34,688 nt of DNA from an uncultured Pelagibacteraceae bacterium (GCA_902518415.1 CABYGA010000012.1:1-34688); one strand, 5' to 3'; counted from the stretch's first letter, positions 1 through 10,011 are shown. Program-made: numbers and translations. The notes: a model not told the origin generated them from the sequence alone.

Positions 1-297
1 TCATTTTTTTTTATAAATATTAGTATAGCTAAGTCTGATGAAACTCTCATTGGTTTAAATGCTTCAGCAAAACACTATTGTGTTTGTTTCTTTATATCAG
101 AGATGAAAAGTGATTATTGCGATGAAGCATATGATCGTGTTATAACTGCATCGGTTTCAGACGATGAATTGTACAGTCAAATTAAACTATTGGGTTACAA
201 TAAAGATGAGGTGGGAAAAGAAATCTCAATTGAATATGGAGAGTATAATATAGTTTCTGTTTTCACTGAGGAAACTGGTTGTTATTTTAAAAAATAA
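1..297 (+). CDS. Hypothetical protein, 5'-truncated by the window edge (possible secreted small protein)
   Basis: The frame of the listed ORF (103..297) stays open back to base 1 (SFFFINISIAKSDETLIGLNASAKHYCVCFFISEMKSDYC...). The hydrophobic stretch then AKS is compatible with the end of a signal peptide. Confidence 0.5.
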   Translation, partial: SFFFINISIAKSDETLIGLNASAKHYCVCFFISEMKSDYCDEAYDRVITASVSDDELYSQIKLLGYNKDEVGKEISIEYGEYNIVSVFTEETGCYFKK

Positions 298-674
298 TTA
301 ATAACTTTGGTATTTGCAGGCAATAATTTTATTTTTTTTATCTCTTTAATTGAAATCCATTTTAATGTTTCATTATCTTTATTTTCAATTTGACCTGACC
401 AGTGTTTAACTTCAAATGTATACATCATTAACAAGAATGCTCGATACTGATGCCTAGTGAAAATATAGTTCTTTAACTTGTTTTTAGCGATATCAATTCC
501 TAATTCCTCTTTCAATTCTCTTATTAAGGCTTCAAAATAATCTTCGAAATTAGATAATTTTCCTCCAGGAAACTCCCAACAATTTCTGAATGTTTTTTTA
601 TTTTTTCGGCTCATGATTAGAATTTGGTCTTTTTTATTTCTAATAACTGCTGAAGAGCAAAAAACCAGATTCAT
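282..674 (-). CDS. mutT: NUDIX hydrolase, MutT-like (8-oxo-dGTP diphosphatase family)
   Basis: Nudix box GGKLSNFEDYFEALIRELKEELGI matches Gx5Ex7REUxEExGU. Start overlaps the argJ stop. Confidence 0.85.
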   Translation of the reverse strand: MNLVFCSSAVIRNKKDQILIMSRKNKKTFRNCWEFPGGKLSNFEDYFEALIRELKEELGIDIAKNKLKNYIFTRHQYRAFLLMMYTFEVKHWSGQIENKDNETLKWISIKEIKKIKLLPANTKVINYFLK

Positions 675-1906
675 GACTTATATGAAGCATTTATATCTAT
701 ATATTTGTGCGATAGATCACATGTTAAAATATCAGCGTGTGAATCTCCTATTGCGAGATCAATTTGTATTTCAACCTCTTTTTGACCTAAGTACTTCTTA
801 ATATCAGAATTATTTATTTTAGTATTAGCTTTTCCATTCATTGCTACTAAGTAATTGCCAAAGTAAATCTTTAATTTGCTTTGATTGATTTTTTCATATG
901 TTTTGCCAATTGCCATGATTACTCTCCCCCAATTGGCATCTCTTCCATAAATCGCAGTTTTAAAAAGATTTGAATTTGCGATAGATCTTGCAATTTTTTC
1001 AGCCTGCAAACTATTCTTAGCTTTCTTCACTTTAATTTTGATTAATTTAGTTGCTCCCTCACCATCTCTAACGATTTGTTCCGATAAAGAGCTGAACACT
1101 TTATATAAAGAGATTTTCAAGCTATTTATTCTTTTATCATTTATAGAATTAATTTTGTTTTTAAGTTTAATTTTATTCGAGCTGGCAAGTATAACTGTAT
1201 CATTCGTTGACTCATCTCCATCAACAGAAATTCTATTGAATGACTTGGCATTAAGTTGTTTTAATAAAGCTTGTAAAATTTTCTGAGGAATTTCTAAATC
1301 AATAAATATAAATCCTAACATGGTTGCCATATTTGGCTCAATCATTCCGGATCCTTTGGTAATTCCCGTAATTCTTACTACTTTGTTATCAACTTTAGTC
1401 TTTGATGAAATAGCTTTTGGAAAAGTATCTGTGGTCATTATGGCTTTTGCTGCATCCATCCAGTCATTACTTTTAATTTTATTTTTTCTTATCGCATTTA
1501 TTATTTTTTTTTCAGGAAATTCTTCTCCTATGACACCTGTAGATGCAAAAAATATTTTACTTTTTGAAACTTTAAATTTATTTGAAACAAGTTCGCTTAT
1601 CTTTATTAAAGACTGATGACCTTTTTTTCCTGTAAACGTATTTGCATTTCCAGAATTAATTATTATTGCTTGCACTTCTTTTTTTCTCAGCGCCTTTTCA
1701 TTCCAATCAAGAGTACAGGATCTCATGGTAGACTGAGTAAACACTTCAGCTATAGAACCTTTTTCTTTAAAAATAAAAATTGCTACATCGTTTCTTGACT
1801 TATCGTAAAGATTGGCACAGTAGGTATAAAGTTCTATGCCTTGAATACTTGACACCTTGTTTACCTTTTTTGGTGCAAGTGGTGATTTTCTGTATTTTTG
1901 TCTCAC
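671..1906 (-). CDS. argJ: Bifunctional glutamate N-acetyltransferase / ornithine acetyltransferase ArgJ
   Basis: 411 aa with the ArgJ autocleavage region EPNMATMLGFIFID and GRDANWGRVIMAIGK. Confidence 0.93.
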   Translation of the reverse strand: MRQKYRKSPLAPKKVNKVSSIQGIELYTYCANLYDKSRNDVAIFIFKEKGSIAEVFTQSTMRSCTLDWNEKALRKKEVQAIIINSGNANTFTGKKGHQSLIKISELVSNKFKVSKSKIFFASTGVIGEEFPEKKIINAIRKNKIKSNDWMDAAKAIMTTDTFPKAISSKTKVDNKVVRITGITKGSGMIEPNMATMLGFIFIDLEIPQKILQALLKQLNAKSFNRISVDGDESTNDTVILASSNKIKLKNKINSINDKRINSLKISLYKVFSSLSEQIVRDGEGATKLIKIKVKKAKNSLQAEKIARSIANSNLFKTAIYGRDANWGRVIMAIGKTYEKINQSKLKIYFGNYLVAMNGKANTKINNSDIKKYLGQKEVEIQIDLAIGDSHADILTCDLSHKYIDINASYKS

Positions 1907-2007
1907 TATTATCTCTTTAATTAATAATACTAATTTTAACTTAATTGAAGTTAGTATTTAATGTATAAAAGCTTGCAATTAAATAGAAAATAACAATATC
2001 AACTTAC

Positions 2008-4617
2008 ATGTTTAATCTAAATTCAATAGTAAATTCACTTTTTAGCGGAAATGATAAGAAAAAAATTAGTGAGTTTTCGAAAATTGCCAAAGATATTGAC
2101 GCACTTGAACCAGTATTTGAAAATAAAACTCAAGAGGACTTAATAACTCATATCGAAAAGATTAAAGCTAAAATCAAAGATGGGGCAAGTATTGATCAAT
2201 TTATTCTTGAAGCTTTCGCTATCGTTCGAGAAGCAGCAAAAAGAACACTTGGGCAAAGACATTTTAATGTTCAGTTAATTGGGGGGATGATTCTTCATAA
2301 CGGTGGTATAGCTGAGATGAAAACAGGCGAGGGTAAAACACTTGTATCCACACTTGCTGCATTTCTTAACTCACTAACTGATGAAGGTGTGCATATAGTT
2401 ACTGTAAATGACTATCTTGCAAGAAGAGACTCTGAGTGGATGGGTAATGTATTCAAATATCTTGGACTAACTGTTGGATGCCTCACAAATGATGTGACCG
2501 GGGTTGAGGAAAGACAAAAACAATACAACTGTGACATTACGTATGGAACAAATAACGAATTTGGTTTTGATTATTTAAGGGATAACCTAAGAGTGCTGAA
2601 AAAAAATATGGTACAAAGATCTCATAATTTCTGCATTGTTGACGAGGTTGATAGCATTCTTATAGATGAGTCACGAACACCCTTAGTAATTTCTGGAGCT
2701 GTTGAAGATAAAACAACACTCTATAATTCTGTAAACAAGATTATTCCTTTCTTAGACCCAGAAGATTACGAAATTGATGAAAAGACAAAAACAGGTACTC
2801 TTACAGATAAAGGAAATGATAAGGCAGAAAAAATTTTAAAGGAAAAAAATATTATTACTGAAGGTACGCTTTATGACGTATCAAATGTTTCAGTAGTTCA
2901 CCATATCAATCAAGCATTGAGAGCAAATAAACTATTTGAAAAAGATCGAGATTATATAGTTAAGTCTGGAAGTGTAATTATCGTTGATGAATTCACAGGC
3001 AGAACAATGGAAGGAAGAAGGTATGGCGATGGCTTGCATCAAGCAATAGAGGCAAAAGAAAATGTAAAGGTGCAAAATGAGAGCCAGACCCTAGCTTCTA
3101 TAACATATCAAAACTATTTTAGACTTTACAAGAAAATATCAGGAATGACTGGAACAGCCCTTACCGAAGCAGAAGAATTTGCAGATATATATAATTTACC
3201 AGTTTTTGCAGTTCCTACAAATACATCTGTTGTCAGAAAAGATAATGAAGATGAAATATACCGCACATCAGAAGAAAAATATGATGCAATCATAAAACAA
3301 GTTGTTGAATGTAATCAGAAAAATCAGCCTGTTTTGATTGGAACCACTAGTATTGATAAGTCAGAAAAAATATCAAAAAAATTAAAAAATGCCAAAATTA
3401 ATCACGAAGTTCTTAATGCAAAGCAGCATGAATCAGAGGCAAAAATAATTGCTAATGCTGGCGAGCCAGGCGCTGTGACGATAGCAACAAATATGGCTGG
3501 AAGAGGAACTGATATTCAACTGGGTGGAAATTTTGAATTTAATAAAAAGCAAATGAAAGATCATGGAGGTTCTGATGAATTAAAAAATAAAATCTCCATG
3601 CAAAATAAAAGCGTGATTGATGCTGGTGGTTTATACGTGATTGGAAGTGAAAGACATGAAAGTAGAAGAATAGACAATCAACTTAGGGGTAGATCTGGAA
3701 GACAAGGAGATCCAGGTGAAACTAAATTTTTTATAAGTTTAGAAGATGATTTGATGAGAATTTTTGGTTCTGAACGAATTGATAGCGTTCTTAAAAGTCT
3801 GGGTCTTAAAGAAGGTGAGTCAATCCAACATGCGTGGATATCAAAAGCTCTTGAAAGAGCGCAAAAAAAAGTTGAGGGTCGTAATTTTGATATCAGGAAA
3901 ACATTATTAAAATTTGATGACGTTTTAAATGATCAAAGAAAAACAATATTTGATCAAAGGCTGGAATTGATGAATGCTGATGATATATCTGAAATTGCAA
4001 AAGACATGCAATACGATGTCGCTGATGATATTATAAATCAATACGCTCCTGAAAAAGCGTACATAGATCAATGGAATATCGATGAATTAAGTAAGGAAAT
4101 TACTCAGCATTTTTCTCTAGATTTCAATCTAAAGAAAATAATAGAAGAGGAAGAGATCGATCATCAAGGATTAAAAAATAAAATTTATAAAATTATAGAT
4201 GATATTTCAATCGTCAGAGCTCAAAATCATTCAAAGGAAAAAATAAATGCTGCAGAAAAAATGGTTCTTCTTAAAATCCTGGATGATAAATGGAAGGATC
4301 ATATAAATAATTTAGAACAATTACGATCAACAATCGGCCTTAGAGGATATGGGCAAAGAGATCCTCTTAATGAATATAAAAATGAAGCATTCAGTTTATT
4401 TGAAGGATTAATCAATAGTCTAAAAACTGATGTAACGAAGATTTTCTCTCGGATGCGAATACGCGAGAATACTAATCTTAATATTGACAATGATAATGAC
4501 GAAGTTGATCAATCGTCAAATGAACCTATCAAAAAAGATAAAAAAATATCAAGGAACTCTCCTTGTCCATGTGGATCTGGGAAAAAGTATAAACACTGTC
4601 ACGGAAATATTAGCTAA
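2008..4617 (+). CDS. secA: Preprotein translocase ATPase SecA
   Basis: 869 aa. Contains MKTGEGKTL Walker A, VDEVDSILIDESRTPLVISG, TNMAGRGTDI and a C-terminal SEC-C zinc motif CPCGSGKKYKHCHG. Confidence 0.98.
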   Translation: MFNLNSIVNSLFSGNDKKKISEFSKIAKDIDALEPVFENKTQEDLITHIEKIKAKIKDGASIDQFILEAFAIVREAAKRTLGQRHFNVQLIGGMILHNGGIAEMKTGEGKTLVSTLAAFLNSLTDEGVHIVTVNDYLARRDSEWMGNVFKYLGLTVGCLTNDVTGVEERQKQYNCDITYGTNNEFGFDYLRDNLRVLKKNMVQRSHNFCIVDEVDSILIDESRTPLVISGAVEDKTTLYNSVNKIIPFLDPEDYEIDEKTKTGTLTDKGNDKAEKILKEKNIITEGTLYDVSNVSVVHHINQALRANKLFEKDRDYIVKSGSVIIVDEFTGRTMEGRRYGDGLHQAIEAKENVKVQNESQTLASITYQNYFRLYKKISGMTGTALTEAEEFADIYNLPVFAVPTNTSVVRKDNEDEIYRTSEEKYDAIIKQVVECNQKNQPVLIGTTSIDKSEKISKKLKNAKINHEVLNAKQHESEAKIIANAGEPGAVTIATNMAGRGTDIQLGGNFEFNKKQMKDHGGSDELKNKISMQNKSVIDAGGLYVIGSERHESRRIDNQLRGRSGRQGDPGETKFFISLEDDLMRIFGSERIDSVLKSLGLKEGESIQHAWISKALERAQKKVEGRNFDIRKTLLKFDDVLNDQRKTIFDQRLELMNADDISEIAKDMQYDVADDIINQYAPEKAYIDQWNIDELSKEITQHFSLDFNLKKIIEEEEIDHQGLKNKIYKIIDDISIVRAQNHSKEKINAAEKMVLLKILDDKWKDHINNLEQLRSTIGLRGYGQRDPLNEYKNEAFSLFEGLINSLKTDVTKIFSRMRIRENTNLNIDNDNDEVDQSSNEPIKKDKKISRNSPCPCGSGKKYKHCHGNIS

Positions 4618-5722
4618 ATAAGTAGTAAGCTAATCCTACTGAAAAAATAGTAATTGTAAAAGCAGCGATTGCTCTGAATAAAGTACTATTTTTGAATTTC
4701 TTTCTATCACTTGCCTTTCCATACTTTTCATCAAGCACAGAATTTGCTGTAGTAAGTGTATCACTAAATAACCCTGATCGCCCAATCTGCAAATATCTTT
4801 CTTGTCTTGCGTGTTTTAAATCATTTCCATGTTGGTTTGATAAAATATTAAGATACTCTTCTATTTGATCGCCGACATTGTTCATTGCGATGAGTCGATT
4901 CCTATGGGCTCCGCCTGAAGGTTCCTGAATTATTTTGTCAATCACGTCTATTTTCAACATATCATTAGCGGTAAGTTTAAGTGCTGATGCAGCCTCAACA
5001 GTTTTTGAGTTATCCTTCCATAAAATTGAGGAACAGCCTTCAGGTGAGATTACAGAATATATTGAATTCTCAAGCATCAAAACGGTATTGCCCGTTCCTA
5101 TTGCAACCGCTCCTCCAGAACCTCCTTCTCCTATAATTACCGCTACAATAGGCACTCCTAGTGATAAGCAGCATTCTGTAGTTTTCGCAATTGCTTCTGA
5201 CTGTCCTCGTTGTTCTGCTCCCACTCCTGGATAAGCGCCAGGTGTATCCACAAATGAAATAACAGGAATATCAAACTCTTCAGCAAGTTTCATTAAACGT
5301 TGGGCTTTTCTATAACCTTCAGGTCTTGGCATGCCAAAGTTATGCTCTATACGAGAAGTTGTGTCATGACCCTTTTCATGACCAATAACCAAAACAGATT
5401 TTCCCCTAAATTTTCCAAATCCACCTATAATCGCCTTGTCATCTGAAAATGCTCTATCACCTGATAAAGGAAAAAAATCTTCAATTAAGTGTTCTATGTA
5501 CTGCTTTGTTTTTGGCCTATCTGGATGCCTGGCAACAAGTGTTCTTTGCCACGGGCTTATATTTGAGTATATTTTTTTATAAGTATCACTAATCTCTAAC
5601 TCAACTTTAGAGATCTTGTCTAGCATATCCTCAGAAGGAGCGCTGTCATTCAGACTTTTTAATTCAACTATCTTACTATCGAGTATTTCAATTGGTTTTT
5701 CAAACTCAAGATAAGTGGTCAT
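4610..5722 (-). CDS. accA: Acetyl-CoA carboxylase carboxyltransferase subunit alpha with C-terminal extension
   Basis: AccA core motifs (FFPLSGDRAFSDDKAIIGGFGKFRGKSVLVIGHEKG, PEGYRKAQRLMKLAEEF, GEGGSGGAVAIGTGN). The C-terminus carries an extra ~45-50 aa ending in a hydrophobic helix. Confidence 0.93.
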   Translation of the reverse strand: MTTYLEFEKPIEILDSKIVELKSLNDSAPSEDMLDKISKVELEISDTYKKIYSNISPWQRTLVARHPDRPKTKQYIEHLIEDFFPLSGDRAFSDDKAIIGGFGKFRGKSVLVIGHEKGHDTTSRIEHNFGMPRPEGYRKAQRLMKLAEEFDIPVISFVDTPGAYPGVGAEQRGQSEAIAKTTECCLSLGVPIVAVIIGEGGSGGAVAIGTGNTVLMLENSIYSVISPEGCSSILWKDNSKTVEAASALKLTANDMLKIDVIDKIIQEPSGGAHRNRLIAMNNVGDQIEEYLNILSNQHGNDLKHARQERYLQIGRSGLFSDTLTTANSVLDEKYGKASDRKKFKNSTLFRAIAAFTITIFSVGLAYYLFS

Positions 5723-5737
5723 TAAATATAAATTATA

Positions 5738-6715
5738 TTAACTTAAAGTTTCAATTAATTTAGTTTGTTCAATGATTTGCTCAGCCTGTCTAATGGATGC
5801 AGCATCTATAAGTCTACCATTGAGAGTGGCAGCCCCTGCCCCAGATTCTTGAGCTTCTCTCATTGCCTTAATAATATCTTTGGCTTTTTGGACTTCGCTT
5901 TCAGGTAATGTAAAGACTTCATTGGCTAGGTCTACTTGACTAGGGTGAATCGCCCATTTCCCTTCACACCCGAGTATTGCAGTTCTTCTTGCATGCGATT
6001 TAAATCCATCTGGATCTGAAAAATCACCGAAAGGTCCATCAATAATTCTCATGCCGTGAGCCCTGCCAATAGTTGTCATTTTAGAAATAGGATAATGCCA
6101 CATATCATTCCAATGATTATTTCTCTCTCCATTAGTTTCGTCTGTTAAAATGGAATAATCTGAATTCGACCCACCTATATTAGTAGTCCTCATTCTGACT
6201 GATGCAGCATAGTCAGCGTAACCAAAATGAAGAGACTCAATTCTTTTGCTGCCAGTTAAAATACTGTCTAAGTTGGTGATACCCATAGAAATTTCAATAA
6301 TTAATTCAAAACCAATTTTTTTGTTTCTATTTATTTTGTCTTCTATTTGAGTAACCATCATGTCAATGGCATAAACATCAGCCGCAACTCCAACTTTTGG
6401 TATCATTATCAAGTCAAGTCGTTCACCACCTTGCTCCATTAAATCAACTACATCGCGGTAACAATAATGAGTATCGAGGCCATTTATTCTGACAGAAATA
6501 GTTTTTTTTCCAAAATCAAGTTCATTTAGAGCTTTAATAACATTTTCTTTTGCTTGCTCTTTGTCTTGTGGAGCCACCGCGTCCTCTAAATCTAAACAAA
6601 TAATGTCAGCATTACTCTTGCATGCTTTATCAAATAATTCGGGTTTAGAGCCTGGAACGAATAACTGGGAACGATTTAGTCTTGTTGGTTTTGTTGGTAC
6701 AGATGTGAAGCTCAT
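5738..6715 (-). CDS. mcl: L-malyl-CoA/beta-methylmalyl-CoA lyase, HpcH/HpaI-CitE family (Mcl1-like)
   Basis: LFVPGSKPELFDKA, DLEDAVAP, SVRINGLDTHYCYRDVVDLMEQGGERLD, DGPFGDFSDPDGF, GKWAIHPSQVDLANEVF closely resemble alphaproteobacterial Mcl1. Confidence 0.8.
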   Translation of the reverse strand: MSFTSVPTKPTRLNRSQLFVPGSKPELFDKACKSNADIICLDLEDAVAPQDKEQAKENVIKALNELDFGKKTISVRINGLDTHYCYRDVVDLMEQGGERLDLIMIPKVGVAADVYAIDMMVTQIEDKINRNKKIGFELIIEISMGITNLDSILTGSKRIESLHFGYADYAASVRMRTTNIGGSNSDYSILTDETNGERNNHWNDMWHYPISKMTTIGRAHGMRIIDGPFGDFSDPDGFKSHARRTAILGCEGKWAIHPSQVDLANEVFTLPESEVQKAKDIIKAMREAQESGAGAATLNGRLIDAASIRQAEQIIEQTKLIETLS

Positions 6716-6771
6716 ATTGTTTTTTCTATCACTATAAAATTATCTTTTCAAGGCCTTCTTCAGATACAAAT

Positions 6772-7692
6772 TTATTTATTGTAAATTTTTGAGAGTGGGT
6801 GGTTATCTTTAACAGTCTTTTTCAATCTATCATTTAAAATATGAGTATAAATTTGAGTTGTAGAAATATCTGCGTGACCCAGCAATATCTGCAAGGATCT
6901 CAGGTCGAGACCGTTTGCAAGCAGGTGTGATGCAAAGGCATGACGTAGTTTGTGAGGACTTACAAATTTCTCTTCTATGCCTACTTTTATCGTAAGTTCT
7001 TTTAAGAGCTGATTGAATCTCTGTCTGCTTATATGTCCTAATTTAGAATTTTTTGAAGGAAATAACCACTTTTGATCATTTTTATTTTTAATAAATAATT
7101 CTCTTATTTTTAAATAGTTTTCGATTGTGCCTAATGTATTTTTGTCAATCGGAACAAGCCTTTCTTTATTTCCCTTTCCATAAACAAGTAAAAAATTTTT
7201 TTTCTCATAAAGTGCTGAAATCCGCAAGTTAATTAGTTCCGTTATCCTTATGCCTGTTGAATAAAGTATCTCAAGCATCACTAAAAATCGAATACCTCCA
7301 TTAGACTTATCTTCTCGGGCAGCTTTTAAAAGTCGATCAATTTGCATATTTGTTAGGAAAATAGGTAACTTTGAACTTTTCTTTGGAATATTTATTTTTT
7401 TTATTGGATTTGATTCTAGAATTTCCTCTTCGACTAAAAAATTAAAAAAGTGCCCTAACGCTGAGATTTTTCTAAGTACAGTAGATCGCTCAAAACCCTT
7501 TGCATTCAATGAAGCAACGTATTTTTCAATATCTAGATTTAAATTTTTTGATGAAATTTTATCTATATTAAGTTTAGTTATTTTTAAACATTGCTTGATG
7601 TCAAGGCTATATGATTGAATAGTATTCTTACTAAGTCCTTTTTCAGACGCAAGAGACTCTAAAAAATTTTCGATTAGTGATGCATTGGCCAT
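6772..7692 (-). CDS. xerD: Site-specific tyrosine recombinase XerD
   Basis: 306 aa. Catalytic motifs STGIRITELINLR and HKLRHAFASHLLANGLDLRSLQILLGHADISTTQIYTHI; N-terminal SAM-like core-binding domain. Confidence 0.9.
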   Translation of the reverse strand: MANASLIENFLESLASEKGLSKNTIQSYSLDIKQCLKITKLNIDKISSKNLNLDIEKYVASLNAKGFERSTVLRKISALGHFFNFLVEEEILESNPIKKINIPKKSSKLPIFLTNMQIDRLLKAAREDKSNGGIRFLVMLEILYSTGIRITELINLRISALYEKKNFLLVYGKGNKERLVPIDKNTLGTIENYLKIRELFIKNKNDQKWLFPSKNSKLGHISRQRFNQLLKELTIKVGIEEKFVSPHKLRHAFASHLLANGLDLRSLQILLGHADISTTQIYTHILNDRLKKTVKDNHPLSKIYNK

Positions 7693-7697
7693 TTAAT

Positions 7698-9419
7698 CTA
7701 AAGCGTATCTTTTGTGAGATATTCAAATACGTATTGATTTGCATATAAAGGGTCTATGTTAATAAGTCCCTCTATGATCGTAAATATTGTAGTTTCATGA
7801 AGATTTACGAAATTTTGATCACCGTGTATGAGATTTAAAAGCAAGATCATTTCTCCAATCTGATTATCTAGTGATTTTAAGTATTCATCAAGCTTCACAT
7901 TTGTAATTACAGATGAAACCCTGTTTAAATCATTTGGCGTTTTCCAATAATTACTTATTTTCTCATCTGTCATTAACTCATAATATTTGACAATAATGTT
8001 TTTTTGTTTTGAGCTAAGTTTTTTATCTTTAAGTAAAATTTCAAGCTCATCTAAAGAAAAAGAGATATCAGAATTGAGGAATAAATAAAACTTAATCTTC
8101 GCCATTAATATTTTATAATCATCTTTATAATTAATTACATTTAACCATTCCTTACATTTATCTAAATCTTTGTTAAGTATAAGAATTAAACAAACATCTA
8201 AACTTTCTGCTGCAAAATTTTGTTTTGGAGTAATTACTTTAACTTTATCATAAATAAGAGTTGAAGCTTTATTAAGGAAGCCTTGCTTGCTAAATGTATC
8301 GATAAATTTTGGAATTAGTTTTACAATTTTTTCTTGAGATGCAGTTTTTCTAATTTCTTGATAAATTGAAATCCTATTCTCCAATGTTATATTTTTTTCA
8401 TTACCATTATCAAACTTATAACCTTTATAAAAATCTGCCAAGTAGGACACGTCAAGTAGCCCTAGTTCTAGCAATGTTTCAATGATGTTTATTTTTTTTA
8501 AGTTACTATCTTGACTAGATAAAACATAGAATAATTTATATTCAATATCTGCATCTTCTTTAATCAGGTTATCGTAATTTATCTTTTCATTCTTTAGCAG
8601 ATTTAATTTAATGAGACTAATGTCTCCAATTTCATTAGTATTAGTAAGTTCATCATTTAATAAAGAAATCAAAAGTTCAATATATTCTTTTTCGTGCTTA
8701 GTCTCTTCACGCATAAGAGAAATATTTAAATCCAAAGCCAACAAGTTTGAGTTCATTGCATTACAAAATGATGTGTAATATAAATCATTAAAATAATCAG
8801 AAAAATAAGTTACATCTCTATTACAAATTCTCTTATAATTTCCACTAATAAGAAAATATTTTTCAATATTCCTTAATATCTGTTCATTAACTTCATCTTC
8901 ATTCATTAGAGTGGATAATAAATAAATTTCTTCAAAATACCCTTTGGAGGCCAGAAAATTAATTTTTAAATCTAAATAACTTTGAGCACTTTCTAAATTA
9001 TATTTTGGAGGAGTAGCTATAGTAAGAAGTGAATTAACCAACAGCGCTCTAAGTGTTGAACTATGGGATACTTCAGGTAAGGAATTTATCAAATACTCAA
9101 TATCAGAGTAACTTGATCCATCCCATAAAGTTGTATCAAACCCACCATTTGAGATATCTATCAAGCCAAGTGAGTCTTTTCTAGAATAAGAAAAATCAGA
9201 CTCTTTTACTGCAGACTTTGACTCTGTATTTTCATCAATTTTCACATCCTCTTCTATGTCATTTTCATTAATTGGCACCAAACTATCCTCAGCCCAAATA
9301 TCAAATGGTTCTTTCGTGTCTGTTTGTTCGGCATTTGCTGAGAAAATTATAAAAATTATACTTACGAGATAAATAGTAATAATATATAGTAGATATACAA
9401 AAATGCTTTTTTTCGTCAT
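7698..9419 (-). CDS. Hypothetical exported or membrane-anchored protein, predominantly alpha-helical
   Basis: 573 aa with an N-terminal hydrophobic segment KKSIFVYLLYIITIYLVSIIFIIFSANA|EQ, an acidic linker, then leucine-rich helical sequence. No family recognised. Confidence 0.7.
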   Translation of the reverse strand: MTKKSIFVYLLYIITIYLVSIIFIIFSANAEQTDTKEPFDIWAEDSLVPINENDIEEDVKIDENTESKSAVKESDFSYSRKDSLGLIDISNGGFDTTLWDGSSYSDIEYLINSLPEVSHSSTLRALLVNSLLTIATPPKYNLESAQSYLDLKINFLASKGYFEEIYLLSTLMNEDEVNEQILRNIEKYFLISGNYKRICNRDVTYFSDYFNDLYYTSFCNAMNSNLLALDLNISLMREETKHEKEYIELLISLLNDELTNTNEIGDISLIKLNLLKNEKINYDNLIKEDADIEYKLFYVLSSQDSNLKKINIIETLLELGLLDVSYLADFYKGYKFDNGNEKNITLENRISIYQEIRKTASQEKIVKLIPKFIDTFSKQGFLNKASTLIYDKVKVITPKQNFAAESLDVCLILILNKDLDKCKEWLNVINYKDDYKILMAKIKFYLFLNSDISFSLDELEILLKDKKLSSKQKNIIVKYYELMTDEKISNYWKTPNDLNRVSSVITNVKLDEYLKSLDNQIGEMILLLNLIHGDQNFVNLHETTIFTIIEGLINIDPLYANQYVFEYLTKDTL

Positions 9420-9471
9420 AACAATTTCTTTTAACAGATTAATCTGAAACTGTGAAATTTATTCACATTTA

Positions 9472-10011
9472 ATGATGTCAAAATTAAGACTTTCTAATAG
9501 TAATAAAAGTATTGTTCTTGTGGGTCACATGGGATCAGGAAAATCAACGATAGGCAAAAACCTCTCAAAGAAATTGGGTATTGATTTTTTTGATTCTGAT
9601 AAAGAAATCGAGTTAAGAGAAAAAATAAAAATTAGTAATATCTTTAGTTTACACGGGGAAAAATATTTCAGAAACCTTGAGGAAAAAATTAATCTTAAAC
9701 TTCTTAAATATAAGAATGTAGTTCTTGCACTTGGTGGTGGAGCATTTCAAAATCCTTCTGTAAGAAAAGTAGCATTAGAAAAATGTAATTGTATTTGGCT
9801 AAAATGTAGCTTAAATCTATTAGAACAAAGGTGTAATTTTAAAAAAAATAGACCTTTACTTGAAAATAAAAATATTAAATCAGAACTGTTAAAGTTAGAT
9901 AAAATTCGAAGAAAAAATTATTCTAAAGCCCACTTATCAATAAATGTGGGGGGGAAAACGAAATATCAGGTTACAAAGGAATTACTAAATCAAATTAAAT
10001 TTAATGATTAA
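9472..10011 (+). CDS. aroK: Shikimate kinase
   Basis: Walker A GHMGSGKSTIGKNL, DSD motif, LALGGGAF, RPLL. Overlaps aroB. Confidence 0.95.
   Translation: MMSKLRLSNSNKSIVLVGHMGSGKSTIGKNLSKKLGIDFFDSDKEIELREKIKISNIFSLHGEKYFRNLEEKINLKLLKYKNVVLALGGGAFQNPSVRKVALEKCNCIWLKCSLNLLEQRCNFKKNRPLLENKNIKSELLKLDKIRRKNYSKAHLSINVGGKTKYQVTKELLNQIKFND

Noticed and set aside
613-801. 62-aa plus-strand ORF across the mutT/argJ junction
   Set aside because: Antisense to the mutT start and argJ end; no homology signal.
1038-1798. Plus-strand ORFs of 60-98 aa (1038..1286, 1320..1616, 1616..1798) inside argJ
   Set aside because: They are antisense to a confidently assigned ArgJ and look like by-products of AT-rich codon usage; no SD or family resemblance.
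4299-5234. Antisense ORFs within secA (4299..4490) and accA (4935..5234)
   Set aside because: Fully contained opposite well-supported genes.
6772-7692. XerD-like recombinase as evidence for an integrated mobile element
   Set aside because: Sequence and housekeeping context fit chromosomal XerD; no att-like repeats, phage genes or tRNA junction beside it.
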